Of a stretch of DNA of 8,332 bases, positions 1 through 7,111 are shown one piece after another. The position numbers and the translations under genes are program-made. Source of the DNA: Aeromicrobium sp. (GTDB lineage: Bacteria; Actinomycetota; Actinomycetes; Propionibacteriales; Nocardioidaceae); the NCBI GenBank assembly GCA_023254755.1, contig JALRKU010000062.1:1-8332 (forward strand), given 5' to 3'. Every line of letters starts with the position of its first letter. The stretch's first letter is position 1. The notes under the pieces were generated by a model. The model was not told where the DNA came from. It made no database searches and worked only from the letters and a program-made list of their open reading frames with translations.

Positions 1-314
1 TCATGTGGGAGGGCGGCATCGCCAAGCAGCGCTGGTCCATCTCCGACACCGCCGAGTACGGCGACTACGTGTCGGGACCGCGCGTCATCGACCCGTCGGT
101 CAAGGAGCGGATGCAGGGCGTGCTCGCCGACATCCAGGACGGCACCTTCGCGAAGCGCTTCATCGACGACCAGGACAACGGTGCGACCGAGTTCCTCTCG
201 CTCCGCGAGAAGGAGGCCGGTCACCCGATCGAGGCCACCGGCAAGCTCCTGCGCTCCCACTTCGCGTGGAAGCAGCAGGACAACGACTACGTCGAGGGCA
301 GTGCCGCTCGCTGA
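1..314 (+). CDS. ilvC: Ketol-acid reductoisomerase, C-terminal fragment
   Basis: The gene is cut by the left window edge; 103 codons (reading frame from base 3) remain before the TGA at 312-314. IlvC is the NADPH- and Mg-dependent cytoplasmic enzyme that isomerises and reduces acetolactate or acetohydroxybutyrate in valine and isoleucine synthesis. The fragment is the end of the knotted all-helical C-terminal domain. It shows the family signature WSISDTAEYGDYVSGPR (residues 11-27), whose SIS serine contacts substrate, then the conserved ADIQDGTFAKRFI stretch (42-54), the HPIEATGKLLR stretch (74-84) and the typical DYVEGSAAR end. The family is normally about 330-340 residues, so roughly two thirds lies upstream, including the Rossmann NADPH domain. 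No frameshift is visible. Identification is firm from the signature. Confidence 0.97.
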   Translation, partial: MWEGGIAKQRWSISDTAEYGDYVSGPRVIDPSVKERMQGVLADIQDGTFAKRFIDDQDNGATEFLSLREKEAGHPIEATGKLLRSHFAWKQQDNDYVEGSAAR

Positions 315-348
315 CGCGTCGCCACAGCACGGAGCTGACCGAGACCGA

Positions 349-386
349 CACGAGGGTCGGACCGCGACCGCGGTCCGACCCTCGTG
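349..386. terminator. Bidirectional hairpin terminator between ilvC and the secreted LTD protein
   Basis: Arms at 349-366 and 369-386 are perfect 18-nt reverse complements. With a 4-nt loop (GACC, 366-369) this gives a 17-bp GC-rich stem. It lies 35 bp after the ilvC stop and 16 bp beyond the stop of the convergent gene, so it can serve both. There is no T tract on either side, which is common for actinobacterial hairpin terminators. Confidence 0.85.
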
Positions 387-401
387 CATTCGCGGCTGAC
401 C

Positions 402-3119
402 TCAGCCGATGCGCACCCGCACGGTCAACGTCCTGCGACCGATCGTGACCTTCGCGATCCGGTAGGTCAGCGTGCTCCTCGCGACGTTGCCGGCCCGGTC
501 CTTCGCGGTCGCCGTGATGACGACCTTCGACCCTGTCGTCCTCCGCCCCAGCGTGCACGTCGTCACTCCCGACAGGGCGTCCTTGGCCGAGCAGCCGAAC
601 TTCGGCGGCTTCGTGTACAACCGCACGTACGACATGCCCGTCACCTTCGCCGACGGTGGTGTCCGGTCGACGTCGATACCCGAGACCGTCGCCGTGGCCG
701 TCCCTCCGTCGACCGCCGTGATCGTGCGCGACACCGACTGCCTGCGCCCGTCCGTCGACAGGACGACCGGCTCGGGGCAGGGCTCGAGCAGCTTCGAGCT
801 GCCCGGCTCGCACGTGAAGGTCACGGTGACCTCCGAGCGGTACCAGCCGCTCGCGGCCCGCGTGCCGCTCACGTCTGCCGTGATCGTCGGATCGACCACC
901 GGCTGCGGGTCGGCGGCCGCGCAACGCAGCGTGCCCGAGCGCAGAGCGTGCCCGTCCGTGCTGCCGTCGTCGGACCACACGACCTCCTTGACGCCGTCGG
1001 TGCACGTCGACTGCGCCGCGATGGCCAGCCCCTCGTTGTTGAGGTTCGGCATGCCCCCCGGCCGGTCGTAGGCCTCGGCGGGCACGAACGCGCCGTCGAC
1101 GAGCTTCAGCAGCGACGTCCTTCCGTCGACCGTGTCGTCGGCGACCGCCCACAGGCGCTCCCGCTCGGGATCGAACGCGACGTCGGCCAGCTTGGGCAGG
1201 CCCGTCGCGATGTCAGCGACCAGGTCGACCGATGCACCGGCGTGGTCGAGCGCGAAGGCGTAGAGGTGGCCGGTGTCCTCGACCGCCACGACGAACAGGC
1301 CACCGCCGTGGTGGGGGTGCTCGGACGGGTCGTAGGCCTGGCCGGTGCCCTGGTCCACGAACCCGGCGTCGGTGAGGAAGGCGTCGGGCACGAACGTGAC
1401 GCCCTCGAGCCCGAGGTTGGCGCCGATCGGCGGGTTCGGTGAGCCTGCAGCGGCGTTGACCGCGGCCGTCACGTCCCACTCGTCGCTGGCCGTCAGTGAC
1501 GATCCCGCCGCGGTGGCGTCGTACCGCAGCACCGACATCCGGCTCACGCCGCTGGCCGAGTTGTTGCGTTCCGACGCGGCGTACAGGAATCCGTCGGGTC
1601 CGACCGTGATGCCCTCGGTGTCAGGAGCGCCCGTGCCGTCGGTGTACTTCGGGTCCTTGCCGGCCGACCAGCCGCCCGTCTCGTCGGGTACCCAGGTGTC
1701 GCCGTCACGGACCAGGCGCCACAGCGTGCCGCGCTTGTTCTGGGCAGCCCAGAGCACGTCGGTGTCGTCGGGGTCGAACGCCAGCCCGCTGAGGTCCGCG
1801 GTGAAGGTGCCGGCCGGGTCCGACGTCCTCACGTCCTGACCGCCGTCCCACGGCACGGTGTCCAGCCCGGGGCACGCGTTCGCGGCTCCGAGGGTCGCCG
1901 CTCGCGTCGTCGTGAAGTCGCCGAGGCCGTCCTTGCACCGGCCGTAGGTGGGTTCGGCGTGGGCGGTCCAGGCGTAGGCGTCGACCAGGGCGTCGCCGTC
2001 GAACAGGCGAGCCGCGTCGCTGGCGCCCAGACCGAACGCGAAGTCGTCGAGCACCAGGTGGCCGTGCGCGGGCACCTCGGTGCCGGTTGGGATCGTGAAC
2101 GCGTCGGCGTCACCGCTGTCCTTCAGGGTCCAGCCGGACACGTCGACCGGCGAGTCGTCGATGTTGACGAGCTCGACCCAGTCGTGGCCTCCGGCGGGGT
2201 CGCTCGACTCGATCTCGTTCAACCGGATCGGGCTGCAGGCGTTCGTCGCTCCGCGGGTCGACGTCGTCGTCACGGTGACGTCGCCCGTCCCGTCGGGACA
2301 GCGTCCGTACGTCGTGGCGGCGTGGCCCTCCCAGGCGTGGGAGTCGACCTCGGTGGTCCCGTCCGCCAGGTACACCGTCACCGAGTCGGCCGCCCCGAGA
2401 CCGAAGCCCGGCGTCTGGGCGATCTCGGTGTAGATCGCGTAGTGGCCACCCGCGGGAATCGTCGTGGAGGCCGGGATCACGACGGGCGTCGCGGCGTGCT
2501 CGGGATCGGCGTCGAGGATCTTCCAGCCCGAGACGTCCACCGGTGCGTCGCCGGTGTTCTTCAGCTCGACCCAGTCGGCGACCTTGTCGCCGTTGGACTC
2601 GATCTCGTTGATCCGCACCGACTCCCAGACAGGCGTTGACGGGCACGTGTTCGAGGCCCCTGGCGTCGCCTCGGCGCTGACGACGAAGTCGTCGCCGCAG
2701 CGGATGGCGGACGGCGTGCGGTGCGAGGACCACGCCGGAACCTCGTCGACCGACGTGCCGTCGGCGGTCGCGACGGTCACCGAGTCGCTGCTGCCCAGTC
2801 CGAAGCCGCCCGCCAGCGTGTCGGGGTCGAAGGACCAGTACTCGCCAGGGGCGAGCGTCCGGTCCGCCGAGATGACGGCGGGCACGTGGGCAGGGTCGGC
2901 GTCGAGGACGGTCCAGCCGGCGATGCTGACGGGGGAGTCGCCGGTGTTGTGGAGCTCGACGAAGTCCGGGTTGGGGCTGCTGCGGACCTCGGAGATCACG
3001 ACGGTGCCGACGGCGGAGTCCGCGGCCCTCGAGGGAGCAGCCAGCAGGGGGACGGCCAGCGCGGCGCCGAGGGCGGCGGCGCACAGGCGGCGGTGGGCGG
3101 GGGAGAGAACGAATCGCAC
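402..3119 (-). CDS. Secreted multidomain protein with three lamin tail domains and a beta-propeller-like domain
   Basis: 905 residues from a GTG start at 3119. Residues 1-33 form a Sec signal peptide (RR-containing N-region, Ala/Leu core, cleavage probably near SRAA|DS). Three lamin-tail-like (LTD) domains follow at about 36-159, 165-295 and 297-416, each with an (I/L)(S/N)E(V/I)...D(F/W)VEL.N(T/I)(G/D)D(S/A)PV.(I/V)(A/S)GW pattern. Each ends with a Cys pair (141/159, 274/295, 395/416), probably disulfides. Residues about 435-735 look like a six-bladed propeller of the esterase-like/phytase-like or SdiA-regulated (YjiK) type: GLAFDP at 445, DTEGITVGPDGFLYAASE at 500, LEGVTF at 571, NNEGLAI at 694. 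About 745-890 is Ig-like, with Cys pairs 770/781 and 843/855. There is no LPXTG motif or C-terminal anchor, so it is likely released. The substrate is unknown; family links are from motifs only. Confidence 0.88.
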   Translation of the reverse strand: MRFVLSPAHRRLCAAALGAALAVPLLAAPSRAADSAVGTVVISEVRSSPNPDFVELHNTGDSPVSIAGWTVLDADPAHVPAVISADRTLAPGEYWSFDPDTLAGGFGLGSSDSVTVATADGTSVDEVPAWSSHRTPSAIRCGDDFVVSAEATPGASNTCPSTPVWESVRINEIESNGDKVADWVELKNTGDAPVDVSGWKILDADPEHAATPVVIPASTTIPAGGHYAIYTEIAQTPGFGLGAADSVTVYLADGTTEVDSHAWEGHAATTYGRCPDGTGDVTVTTTSTRGATNACSPIRLNEIESSDPAGGHDWVELVNIDDSPVDVSGWTLKDSGDADAFTIPTGTEVPAHGHLVLDDFAFGLGASDAARLFDGDALVDAYAWTAHAEPTYGRCKDGLGDFTTTRAATLGAANACPGLDTVPWDGGQDVRTSDPAGTFTADLSGLAFDPDDTDVLWAAQNKRGTLWRLVRDGDTWVPDETGGWSAGKDPKYTDGTGAPDTEGITVGPDGFLYAASERNNSASGVSRMSVLRYDATAAGSSLTASDEWDVTAAVNAAAGSPNPPIGANLGLEGVTFVPDAFLTDAGFVDQGTGQAYDPSEHPHHGGGLFVVAVEDTGHLYAFALDHAGASVDLVADIATGLPKLADVAFDPERERLWAVADDTVDGRTSLLKLVDGAFVPAEAYDRPGGMPNLNNEGLAIAAQSTCTDGVKEVVWSDDGSTDGHALRSGTLRCAAADPQPVVDPTITADVSGTRAASGWYRSEVTVTFTCEPGSSKLLEPCPEPVVLSTDGRRQSVSRTITAVDGGTATATVSGIDVDRTPPSAKVTGMSYVRLYTKPPKFGCSAKDALSGVTTCTLGRRTTGSKVVITATAKDRAGNVARSTLTYRIAKVTIGRRTLTVRVRIG
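1872..3014 (-). repeat. Triplicated lamin-tail domain block inside the secreted protein
   Basis: Three tandem copies of about 120-130 codons lie at 2643-3014, 2235-2627 and 1872-2231. Shared landmarks in each are the VEL.N turn, GW about ten residues later, and FGLG(S/A).D before the Cys pair. Copies 2 and 3 also share a YGRC.DG.GD turn. They have diverged at the DNA level, so the block is an old protein-domain repeat rather than a recent tandem duplication. Confidence 0.75.
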
Positions 3120-3123
3120 AGGG

Positions 3124-3159
3124 GCCTCTGAGGGGATCGGCGGAGGGGCGATCAGAGGC
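3124..3159 (-). promoter_or_regulatory. Inverted repeat covering the ribosome binding site of the secreted protein
   Basis: Arms GCCTCTGA (3124-3131) and TCAGAGGC (3152-3159) are perfect 8-nt complements with a 20-nt spacer. On the - strand the downstream arm contains the AGAGG Shine-Dalgarno (3129-3125), five bases before the GTG start at 3119. Folding would bury the ribosome binding site. It could equally be a DNA operator. Function is inferred. Confidence 0.45.
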
Positions 3160-3164
3160 TGGCA

Positions 3165-3202
3165 GCGGTCCGGGAACGGCCGATGAACAGCTAGCGGACC
3201 GC
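3165..3202 (-). terminator. Weak hairpin after the MocR-type regulator
   Basis: GCGGTCCG (3165-3172) and CGGACCGC (3195-3202) are perfect complements with a 22-nt spacer, placed 27 bp after the regulator's stop codon on the - strand. The position suits a terminator separating the regulator from the secreted-protein gene. The long loop and lack of a T tract make it a weak call. Confidence 0.3.
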
Positions 3203-3228
3203 GGCGGAACGACGAGCGGCCGGAACGG

Positions 3229-4659
3229 TCAGGCGATCAGATCGATCTCGGGGGCCTCGCCGGCCGTCGCGGTGCCGGTCGCGACGCACTCCCACGCGAG
3301 AGCCAGGCGCTCGACCGCTGCGGTGAGCGACTCGTTGCTCTGGGTGTACGGCAGACGCAGGTGGCGCTCGCCGGCGGCCGGCGCTCCCGGGAAGAAGCGG
3401 GGCCCCGCCGTCATGAGCAGGTCGTGGTCGATCGCGTCGGCGACGAGCGCGGTCGACACCCGCTCGGGCAGGGTCAACCAGAGGTTCAGGCCGCCCGACG
3501 GGCACGTCACGCGCACGGCCGGCAGGCGCGTCGCGAGCTCGCCGAGCAGGTGGTCGCGAGCCGCCCGCGCGCGGGCGCGCGACGCGGCGAGGGTCTGGCC
3601 GCCGTCCTCCAGCAGCTCGCACAGCACCAGCTGGTCGAAGGCCGACGAGCCGAGGTCGTCCATCATGCGCGCTTGGAGCAGCGGCATCACGAAGCGCCGC
3701 GGCGCCCGGATCCAGCCGACGCGCAGGCCGCCCCAGTACGCCTTGGAGGAGGAGCCGATGAGGATCGCGCGCGGGTCGTGGTGCGCGAACACCGGGGGCA
3801 TCGCGATGCCGTCGAGATTCACGTCGCGCAGCGACTCGTCGACCACCGGGACGACGTCGTGACGGGTCAGCGAGCGCGCCCAGCGGCCGCGTTCGTCGTC
3901 GGTCATGACCAGGCCGGTCGGGTTGTGGAAGTCGGGGATCAGGTAGGCCGCGACGTGGCGACCGGTGGCCAGGACGTCGTCGAGACCGTCCCAGGGACGG
4001 TCGCCCACGGGGAGGGCGCTGAGCCGGCCGCCCCCCAGGGCGAACGCGTCGGCGCCGTGCGGGTAGGTCGTGCCTTCCACGACCGTCCGGGATCCCGGGC
4101 CGGTGAGCGTGCGGGCGACGAGTGAGATCGCGCCCATCGCGCCGTTGGTGACGATGATCTGGTCCGGATCGGTGGCGAGGCCGTCGTCGGCGTAGCGCTG
4201 GGCGATCAGCTCGCGCAGCCGGGGCAGGCCGTCGGGCAGGTAGCCGGTCGTCGCGAGCAACCCGGGCAGCTTGGAGGCGGCGTGCTCGAAGGCGCGGGCG
4301 AGCCCCGGCGGCGCCGGCCACGCCGAGTACGTCATGGCGATGTGGTCCGGGTCGTCGGGCTGGGCCATCAGGCTGCTGGTCGCCGATGCCGCGCGGGGCA
4401 CCGCGACGACGCTGCCCGAGCCCTGCCGAGACCGGGTCAGGCCGGCCTCACGCAGCTCGGTGTACACACGGGTCGTGGTGGTGCGGCTGACGCCGAGCGC
4501 CTCGGCGAGCTCGCGCTCCGACGGCAGCCGGCTCCCGTCGGGCACGCGGCCGTCGACGATCATCAGCCGGATGCGATCGGCGATCTCGCGGTACGCGGGT
4601 CCGCGACCGTCGAGCGTGCCGACGAGCTCGGCCAGTCGGCGGGACGACAAGGAAGCCAT
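3229..4659 (-). CDS. MocR/YczR-type transcriptional regulator (GntR wHTH fused to PLP aminotransferase fold)
   Basis: 476 residues, ATG at 4659. The N-terminus is a GntR winged helix (about 20-85) with the RLPSERELAEALGVSRTTTTRVY recognition region (44-66). After a linker, residues about 110-460 form a fold-type I aminotransferase domain. It keeps the PLP contacts: NPTG with Asn246, VVDES with Asp274, the Schiff-base lysine Lys306 in GSSSKAYWGGLRVGW, and a late arginine (Arg435, LRLPY). MocR proteins sense PLP or a PLP-amino acid adduct rather than transaminate. It is divergent, with a 60-bp spacer, from a YczE-type membrane gene. MocR regulators paired with YczE membrane proteins are a known subgroup, so that operon is its most probable target, along with its own gene. 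The ligand is unknown. Length is normal for the family. Confidence 0.95.
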   Translation of the reverse strand: MASLSSRRLAELVGTLDGRGPAYREIADRIRLMIVDGRVPDGSRLPSERELAEALGVSRTTTTRVYTELREAGLTRSRQGSGSVVAVPRAASATSSLMAQPDDPDHIAMTYSAWPAPPGLARAFEHAASKLPGLLATTGYLPDGLPRLRELIAQRYADDGLATDPDQIIVTNGAMGAISLVARTLTGPGSRTVVEGTTYPHGADAFALGGGRLSALPVGDRPWDGLDDVLATGRHVAAYLIPDFHNPTGLVMTDDERGRWARSLTRHDVVPVVDESLRDVNLDGIAMPPVFAHHDPRAILIGSSSKAYWGGLRVGWIRAPRRFVMPLLQARMMDDLGSSAFDQLVLCELLEDGGQTLAASRARARAARDHLLGELATRLPAVRVTCPSGGLNLWLTLPERVSTALVADAIDHDLLMTAGPRFFPGAPAAGERHLRLPYTQSNESLTAAVERLALAWECVATGTATAGEAPEIDLIA

Positions 4660-4719
4660 GAGGCCACTCTGTCATGATTGGCTATTTTCTCCAAGGCCAA
4701 TGCTCGCCACGCTGGACCC
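4660..4719. promoter_or_regulatory. Divergent promoter/operator between the MocR regulator and the YczE operon
   Basis: This spacer contains the most AT-rich patch of the neighbourhood. The inverted repeat ATTGGC (4677-4682) / GCCAAT (4696-4701) has a 13-nt spacer and an inner TTGG (4678-4681) / CCAA (4691-4694) pair. A TATTTT at 4683-4688 fits an actinobacterial TANNNT -10 for the rightward operon and would put its start near 4695, inside the right half-site. A regulator bound to the repeat would block or position that promoter. No clear -35 was found. Operator assignment is inferred from position and symmetry. Confidence 0.55.
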
Positions 4720-4884
4720 ATGATGCTTCTGATCCTCCTCCTGGTCCTGCTGGTCGTCGCCGCACTCGCGCGGCTCGCCGCGCTGGTCGCCGGTGACGGA
4801 CGCGGCGTCGTCCCGCCTCCGCGGAGCCACGCCCACCAGGCACCTCGCCACCGCGTCGACGAGCTCGCCGAGGTCGTGCGATGA
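4720..4884 (+). CDS. Single-pass membrane microprotein preceding YczE
   Basis: 54 residues from the ATG at 4720 (a second ATG follows at once at 4723). Residues 3-25 are an almost pure Leu/Val/Ala transmembrane helix (starts MMLLILLLVLLVVAALARL). The rest is a short, Arg/His-rich, Pro-containing tail ending DELAEVVR. Its TGA overlaps the ATG of the YczE gene (ATGA at 4881-4884), so the two are very likely translationally coupled. There is only a weak CTGGA upstream as ribosome binding site. The same frame is open back to a TTG at 4678, but that start would lie inside the putative operator. I do not recognise a family. It may be a small partner of the YczE protein, or mainly a coupling ORF. 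Confidence 0.7.
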   Translation: MMLLILLLVLLVVAALARLAALVAGDGRGVVPPPRSHAHQAPRHRVDELAEVVR

Positions 4885-5504
4885 CCCGCCGACTGGTCCG
4901 GCTGCTCGTCGGCCTCGCGCTCTACGGGTTCACGATGGCGATGATGGTCGAGTCCTCCCTGGGGCTCGACCCGTGGGACGTCTTCCACGAGGGCCTGACG
5001 AAGCAGGTGCCGCTGACGTTCGGCCAGGTCGTCATCGTCACGGGAGCCCTCGTGATGCTGCTGTGGATCCCGCTGCGCCAGCGGCCGGGGATCGGCACGG
5101 TCGCCAACATCGTCGTCATCGGGCTGGCCGCCGATCTCGGACTGGCCGTCCTGCCCTCCCCGGACGGCCTCGTTCCCCGCACCGCCCTGCTCGCCGGCGG
5201 CGTCGTGGGCAACGCCCTGGCGGGTGCCCTCTACATCGGTGCGGACCTGGGACCGGGCCCGCGCGACGGCCTGTGGCTGGGACTCGTGCGCCGCACCGGC
5301 CTCAGCATCCGGCGGTGGCGCACGATCCTGGAGCTGACCGTCCTGTCGATCGGCTTCGTGCTGGGCGGGACCGTCGGGGTCGGCACGGTCCTCTACGCCC
5401 TGTCGATCGGTCCGCTGGTCCAGCTGTTCCTGGGCCTCGTGCCGCCCCGCGAGCCTGGTCGGCCCACGAGCGAGGAGCTGGCTGATGCCCACCGCGTCGG
5501 TTGA
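4881..5504 (+). CDS. yczE: YczE/YyaS/YitT-family integral membrane protein
   Basis: 207 residues with about five to six hydrophobic segments (about 5-22, 48-64, 72-91, 101-121, 147-172, 173-188). Family hallmarks are the GLDPWDVFHEGL loop (28-39), RPGIGTVANI (69-78, preceded by LRQ), the LGPGPRDGLWLGL loop (123-135) and GVGTVLYALSIGPLVQ (166-181). The Gly/Pro/Asp-rich loops suggest a transporter-like two-repeat architecture. The biochemical function of YczE proteins is not established. It starts at the ATGA overlap with the upstream microprotein and overlaps the downstream tautomerase gene by 20 bp, so the three form one transcription unit. Control by the divergent MocR regulator is expected from the known MocR-YczE association. 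Confidence 0.9.
   Translation: MTRRLVRLLVGLALYGFTMAMMVESSLGLDPWDVFHEGLTKQVPLTFGQVVIVTGALVMLLWIPLRQRPGIGTVANIVVIGLAADLGLAVLPSPDGLVPRTALLAGGVVGNALAGALYIGADLGPGPRDGLWLGLVRRTGLSIRRWRTILELTVLSIGFVLGGTVGVGTVLYALSIGPLVQLFLGLVPPREPGRPTSEELADAHRVG
5472..5477 (+). promoter_or_regulatory. Ribosome binding site for the tautomerase gene
   Basis: GAGGAG, seven bases before the ATG at 5485, lies inside the end of the YczE coding region. It fixes the tautomerase start and thereby places Pro directly after the initiator Met. Confidence 0.75.
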
Positions 5505-5880
5505 GGTCCGCCGCCACTACTCGGTGGTGGAGGAGGTCGCGATCCTCGACGCGGTCCACGGGGCGCTCGTCGTCGCCTTCGCCATCCCGCCTAGCGACCG
5601 GCACGTGCGACTCGTGGTGCACGAGCCGCACCGGTTCGCCGTCTCCCCGGAGCAGCACGACCCCGAGCGCTACACGCTGGTGACCGTCGACTGCTTCGAG
5701 GGCAGGTCGCTCGAGGCCAAGCGCCGCCTCTACCGCGAGGTCGTCGAGCGGCTCGCGGTCGTGGGGATCGACCCGCGCGACGTGACGATCACGCTCCGCG
5801 AGGGTCCCACCGAGAACTGGGGAGTCCGCGGGGGACGTGCCGCGTGCGACGTCGACCTCGGCTTCACGATCGAGGTGTGA
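5485..5880 (+). CDS. Tautomerase-family protein (4-oxalocrotonate tautomerase superfamily)
   Basis: 131 residues. Met1 is followed by Pro2, which after Met removal becomes the N-terminal catalytic base of this superfamily. The beta-alpha-beta repeats resemble the longer Tautomerase_2-type members: strand 3-9, helix about 14-32 (AILDAVHGALVVAF), then VTVDCFEGRSLEAKRRLYREVVERL (67-90) as the second strand and helix with Arg74, and REGPTENWGVRGG (105-117) at the end. Such enzymes catalyse keto-enol tautomerisation or related dehalogenation or hydration; the substrate is not predictable here. The start is set by a strong GAGGAG. The gene overlaps the YczE gene by 20 bp, so it is co-expressed with it and probably under MocR control. 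The stop is 4 bp from that of the convergent TIGR03086 gene. Confidence 0.87.
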   Translation: MPTASVEVRRHYSVVEEVAILDAVHGALVVAFAIPPSDRHVRLVVHEPHRFAVSPEQHDPERYTLVTVDCFEGRSLEAKRRLYREVVERLAVVGIDPRDVTITLREGPTENWGVRGGRAACDVDLGFTIEV

Positions 5881-5884
5881 CGGC

Positions 5885-6436
5885 TCAGGGTCGCCACGAC
5901 GGGTCGCGGCCGATGAAGCCCAGCAGACGGTCCTGCACGTCGGCGTCGTCGGGGACCGGGACCGAGGGGCCGTACTGGCCCGACGAGCGCATCAGCTCCT
6001 CGATCGGCTCCATGCCCGCGAGCATCTCGGCGCAGGTCGCGGGGTCGAGGCGGTCGTCCTGGCCGGAGGCTCGCGCGAGGTCCCACGTGTGCAGGAAGAC
6101 GTCGCCGGTGTAGAAACGATCGATCGCCTCGTCGAGCGGCCGGGTGCCCAGGTGCTGGTGGGTGAAGGGCCGAGCCGCGTCGTCGGCGTCGAGCAGCGTC
6201 TGGACGGCCGCGGCGTGGTGGTGCCAGGCCGCGGCCGGGTCGTCGGCGACCGAGGGGCCCGGCGGGAGGAGCACGTCGTCGCTGGCGAGGAGTGCGGGCA
6301 GCCACTCGACGAGGTGACCGACGACCGCGCGCGTCGACCACTCCGGGACCGGGGTCGGAGCGGACCAGTCGGTCACGCCGTCGACGACGTCGGTGAACCG
6401 TCCGGCCACCGCTCGGTGATGATCCGCGGGAGTCAT
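5885..6436 (-). CDS. TIGR03086-family metal-binding protein (DinB/mycothiol maleylpyruvate isomerase-like fold)
   Basis: 183 residues, ATG at 6436. The four-helix DinB/MDMPI-like fold is indicated by the N-terminal helix, the PVPEWSTRAVVGHLVEW segment (29-45) with His41, and the GDVFLHTWDLARASG segment (111-125). In this layout His41, Asp112 and His116 are candidate ligands of a divalent metal. Related actinobacterial proteins include mycothiol-dependent maleylpyruvate isomerases and mycothiol S-transferases, so thiol-dependent isomerisation or detoxification is possible, but the exact reaction is not predictable. It follows the methyltransferase gene by 40 bp on the same strand and is probably co-transcribed. 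Only a weak GGTGG precedes the start. Length is normal for the family (about 180-200). Confidence 0.87.
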   Translation of the reverse strand: MTPADHHRAVAGRFTDVVDGVTDWSAPTPVPEWSTRAVVGHLVEWLPALLASDDVLLPPGPSVADDPAAAWHHHAAAVQTLLDADDAARPFTHQHLGTRPLDEAIDRFYTGDVFLHTWDLARASGQDDRLDPATCAEMLAGMEPIEELMRSSGQYGPSVPVPDDADVQDRLLGFIGRDPSWRP

Positions 6437-6476
6437 GCCACCAGCCTGGACGCCGGCCGCCGTGCCCGCAACGCCG

Positions 6477-7040
6477 TCAGCGGCGGGTGGCGATGATCAG
6501 CGACGCATCGGGGTCGATGAGCATCTCGACGGCCGCGAACCGGTCGTCGGTCAACCAGCGCTCGCGGACGATGTCGACCTGACCGTCGACGATCGGCGGC
6601 CAGAAGGCGCTCGGCACGAAGTCGTCGAGCACCGCGATCCCTCCGGGCTCGAGGAGGTCGGCCAGCACGTCGATGCTCTCCATGACCTCGCGGACGTCGA
6701 CGAACAGCAGCGAGAACGGCGCGTGCTGCTCGAGCGTGGTCCAGTCGCCGGCGACGATCTCGACGTTGTGGACGTCGGCGAACAGCTCCTGGACGTCCTC
6801 GGCGAGAGCGGGATCCAGCTCGGCGCTCACGATGCGCGCCTCCTTGGGTGCGCCGCTGGACAGCCACGCGGACCCGACACCGGTGCCGGTGCCGAGCTCG
6901 GCCAGCGTCCCGGTGCGCGACGCGGCGAGCGACGCCAGCAGCCGGCCGGTCTCGTGGCGAGTCGACGTGATGAAGCCTCGCTGGCGGGCCAGGTCGAGGG
7001 TGCTCGCGACGAGATCGGGGATCTCGGGAGGAGCACTCAT
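6477..7040 (-). CDS. Class I SAM-dependent methyltransferase (O-methyltransferase-like)
   Basis: 187 residues from the ATG at 7040. Motif I is LAELGTGTGVGSAWL (46-60), the glycine-rich SAM loop. SAELDP (72-77) supplies the acidic residue for the ribose, GDW (98-100) is the post-III acidic turn, and LLFVDV (111-116) with GGIAVLDDF (133-141) are the later Rossmann strands typical of O-methyltransferase family 3-like enzymes. The substrate is unknown. The frame is open further upstream to 7172, but those residues are Arg/Thr-rich and unlike the family, and that start would run through the divergent promoter region; 7040 matches the usual N-terminus (helix, then RGFITSTRHETGRLL). No convincing Shine-Dalgarno was seen. 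It is upstream of the TIGR03086 gene in an apparent two-gene unit. Confidence 0.88.
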   Translation of the reverse strand: MSAPPEIPDLVASTLDLARQRGFITSTRHETGRLLASLAASRTGTLAELGTGTGVGSAWLSSGAPKEARIVSAELDPALAEDVQELFADVHNVEIVAGDWTTLEQHAPFSLLFVDVREVMESIDVLADLLEPGGIAVLDDFVPSAFWPPIVDGQVDIVRERWLTDDRFAAVEMLIDPDASLIIATRR

Positions 7041-7111
7041 GGTGTCCAGTGTGACATCGCGCCGCTCCACGGGTCCCGACGTCTCGACACGCGGGACGGA
7101 CGCGGTCGTCG

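Noticed and set aside
384..1442. Long + strand ORF opposite the secreted-protein gene
   Set aside because: Arg/Pro/Ala-rich low-complexity translation typical of the antisense frame of high-GC genes; the - strand frame has a signal peptide and recognisable domains.
1959..2639. 226-codon + strand ORF
   Set aside because: Antisense to the lamin-tail repeats, with no recognisable domain; an artefact of GC bias.
4563..5492. 309-codon - strand ORF across the MocR-YczE spacer
   Set aside because: It is antisense to the yczE gene, overlaps the promoter spacer and has a Gln/Asp/Arg-rich composition unlike a folded protein.
5837..6496. 219-codon + strand ORF
   Set aside because: Opposite the TIGR03086 gene, which has a clear family pattern; this frame has none.
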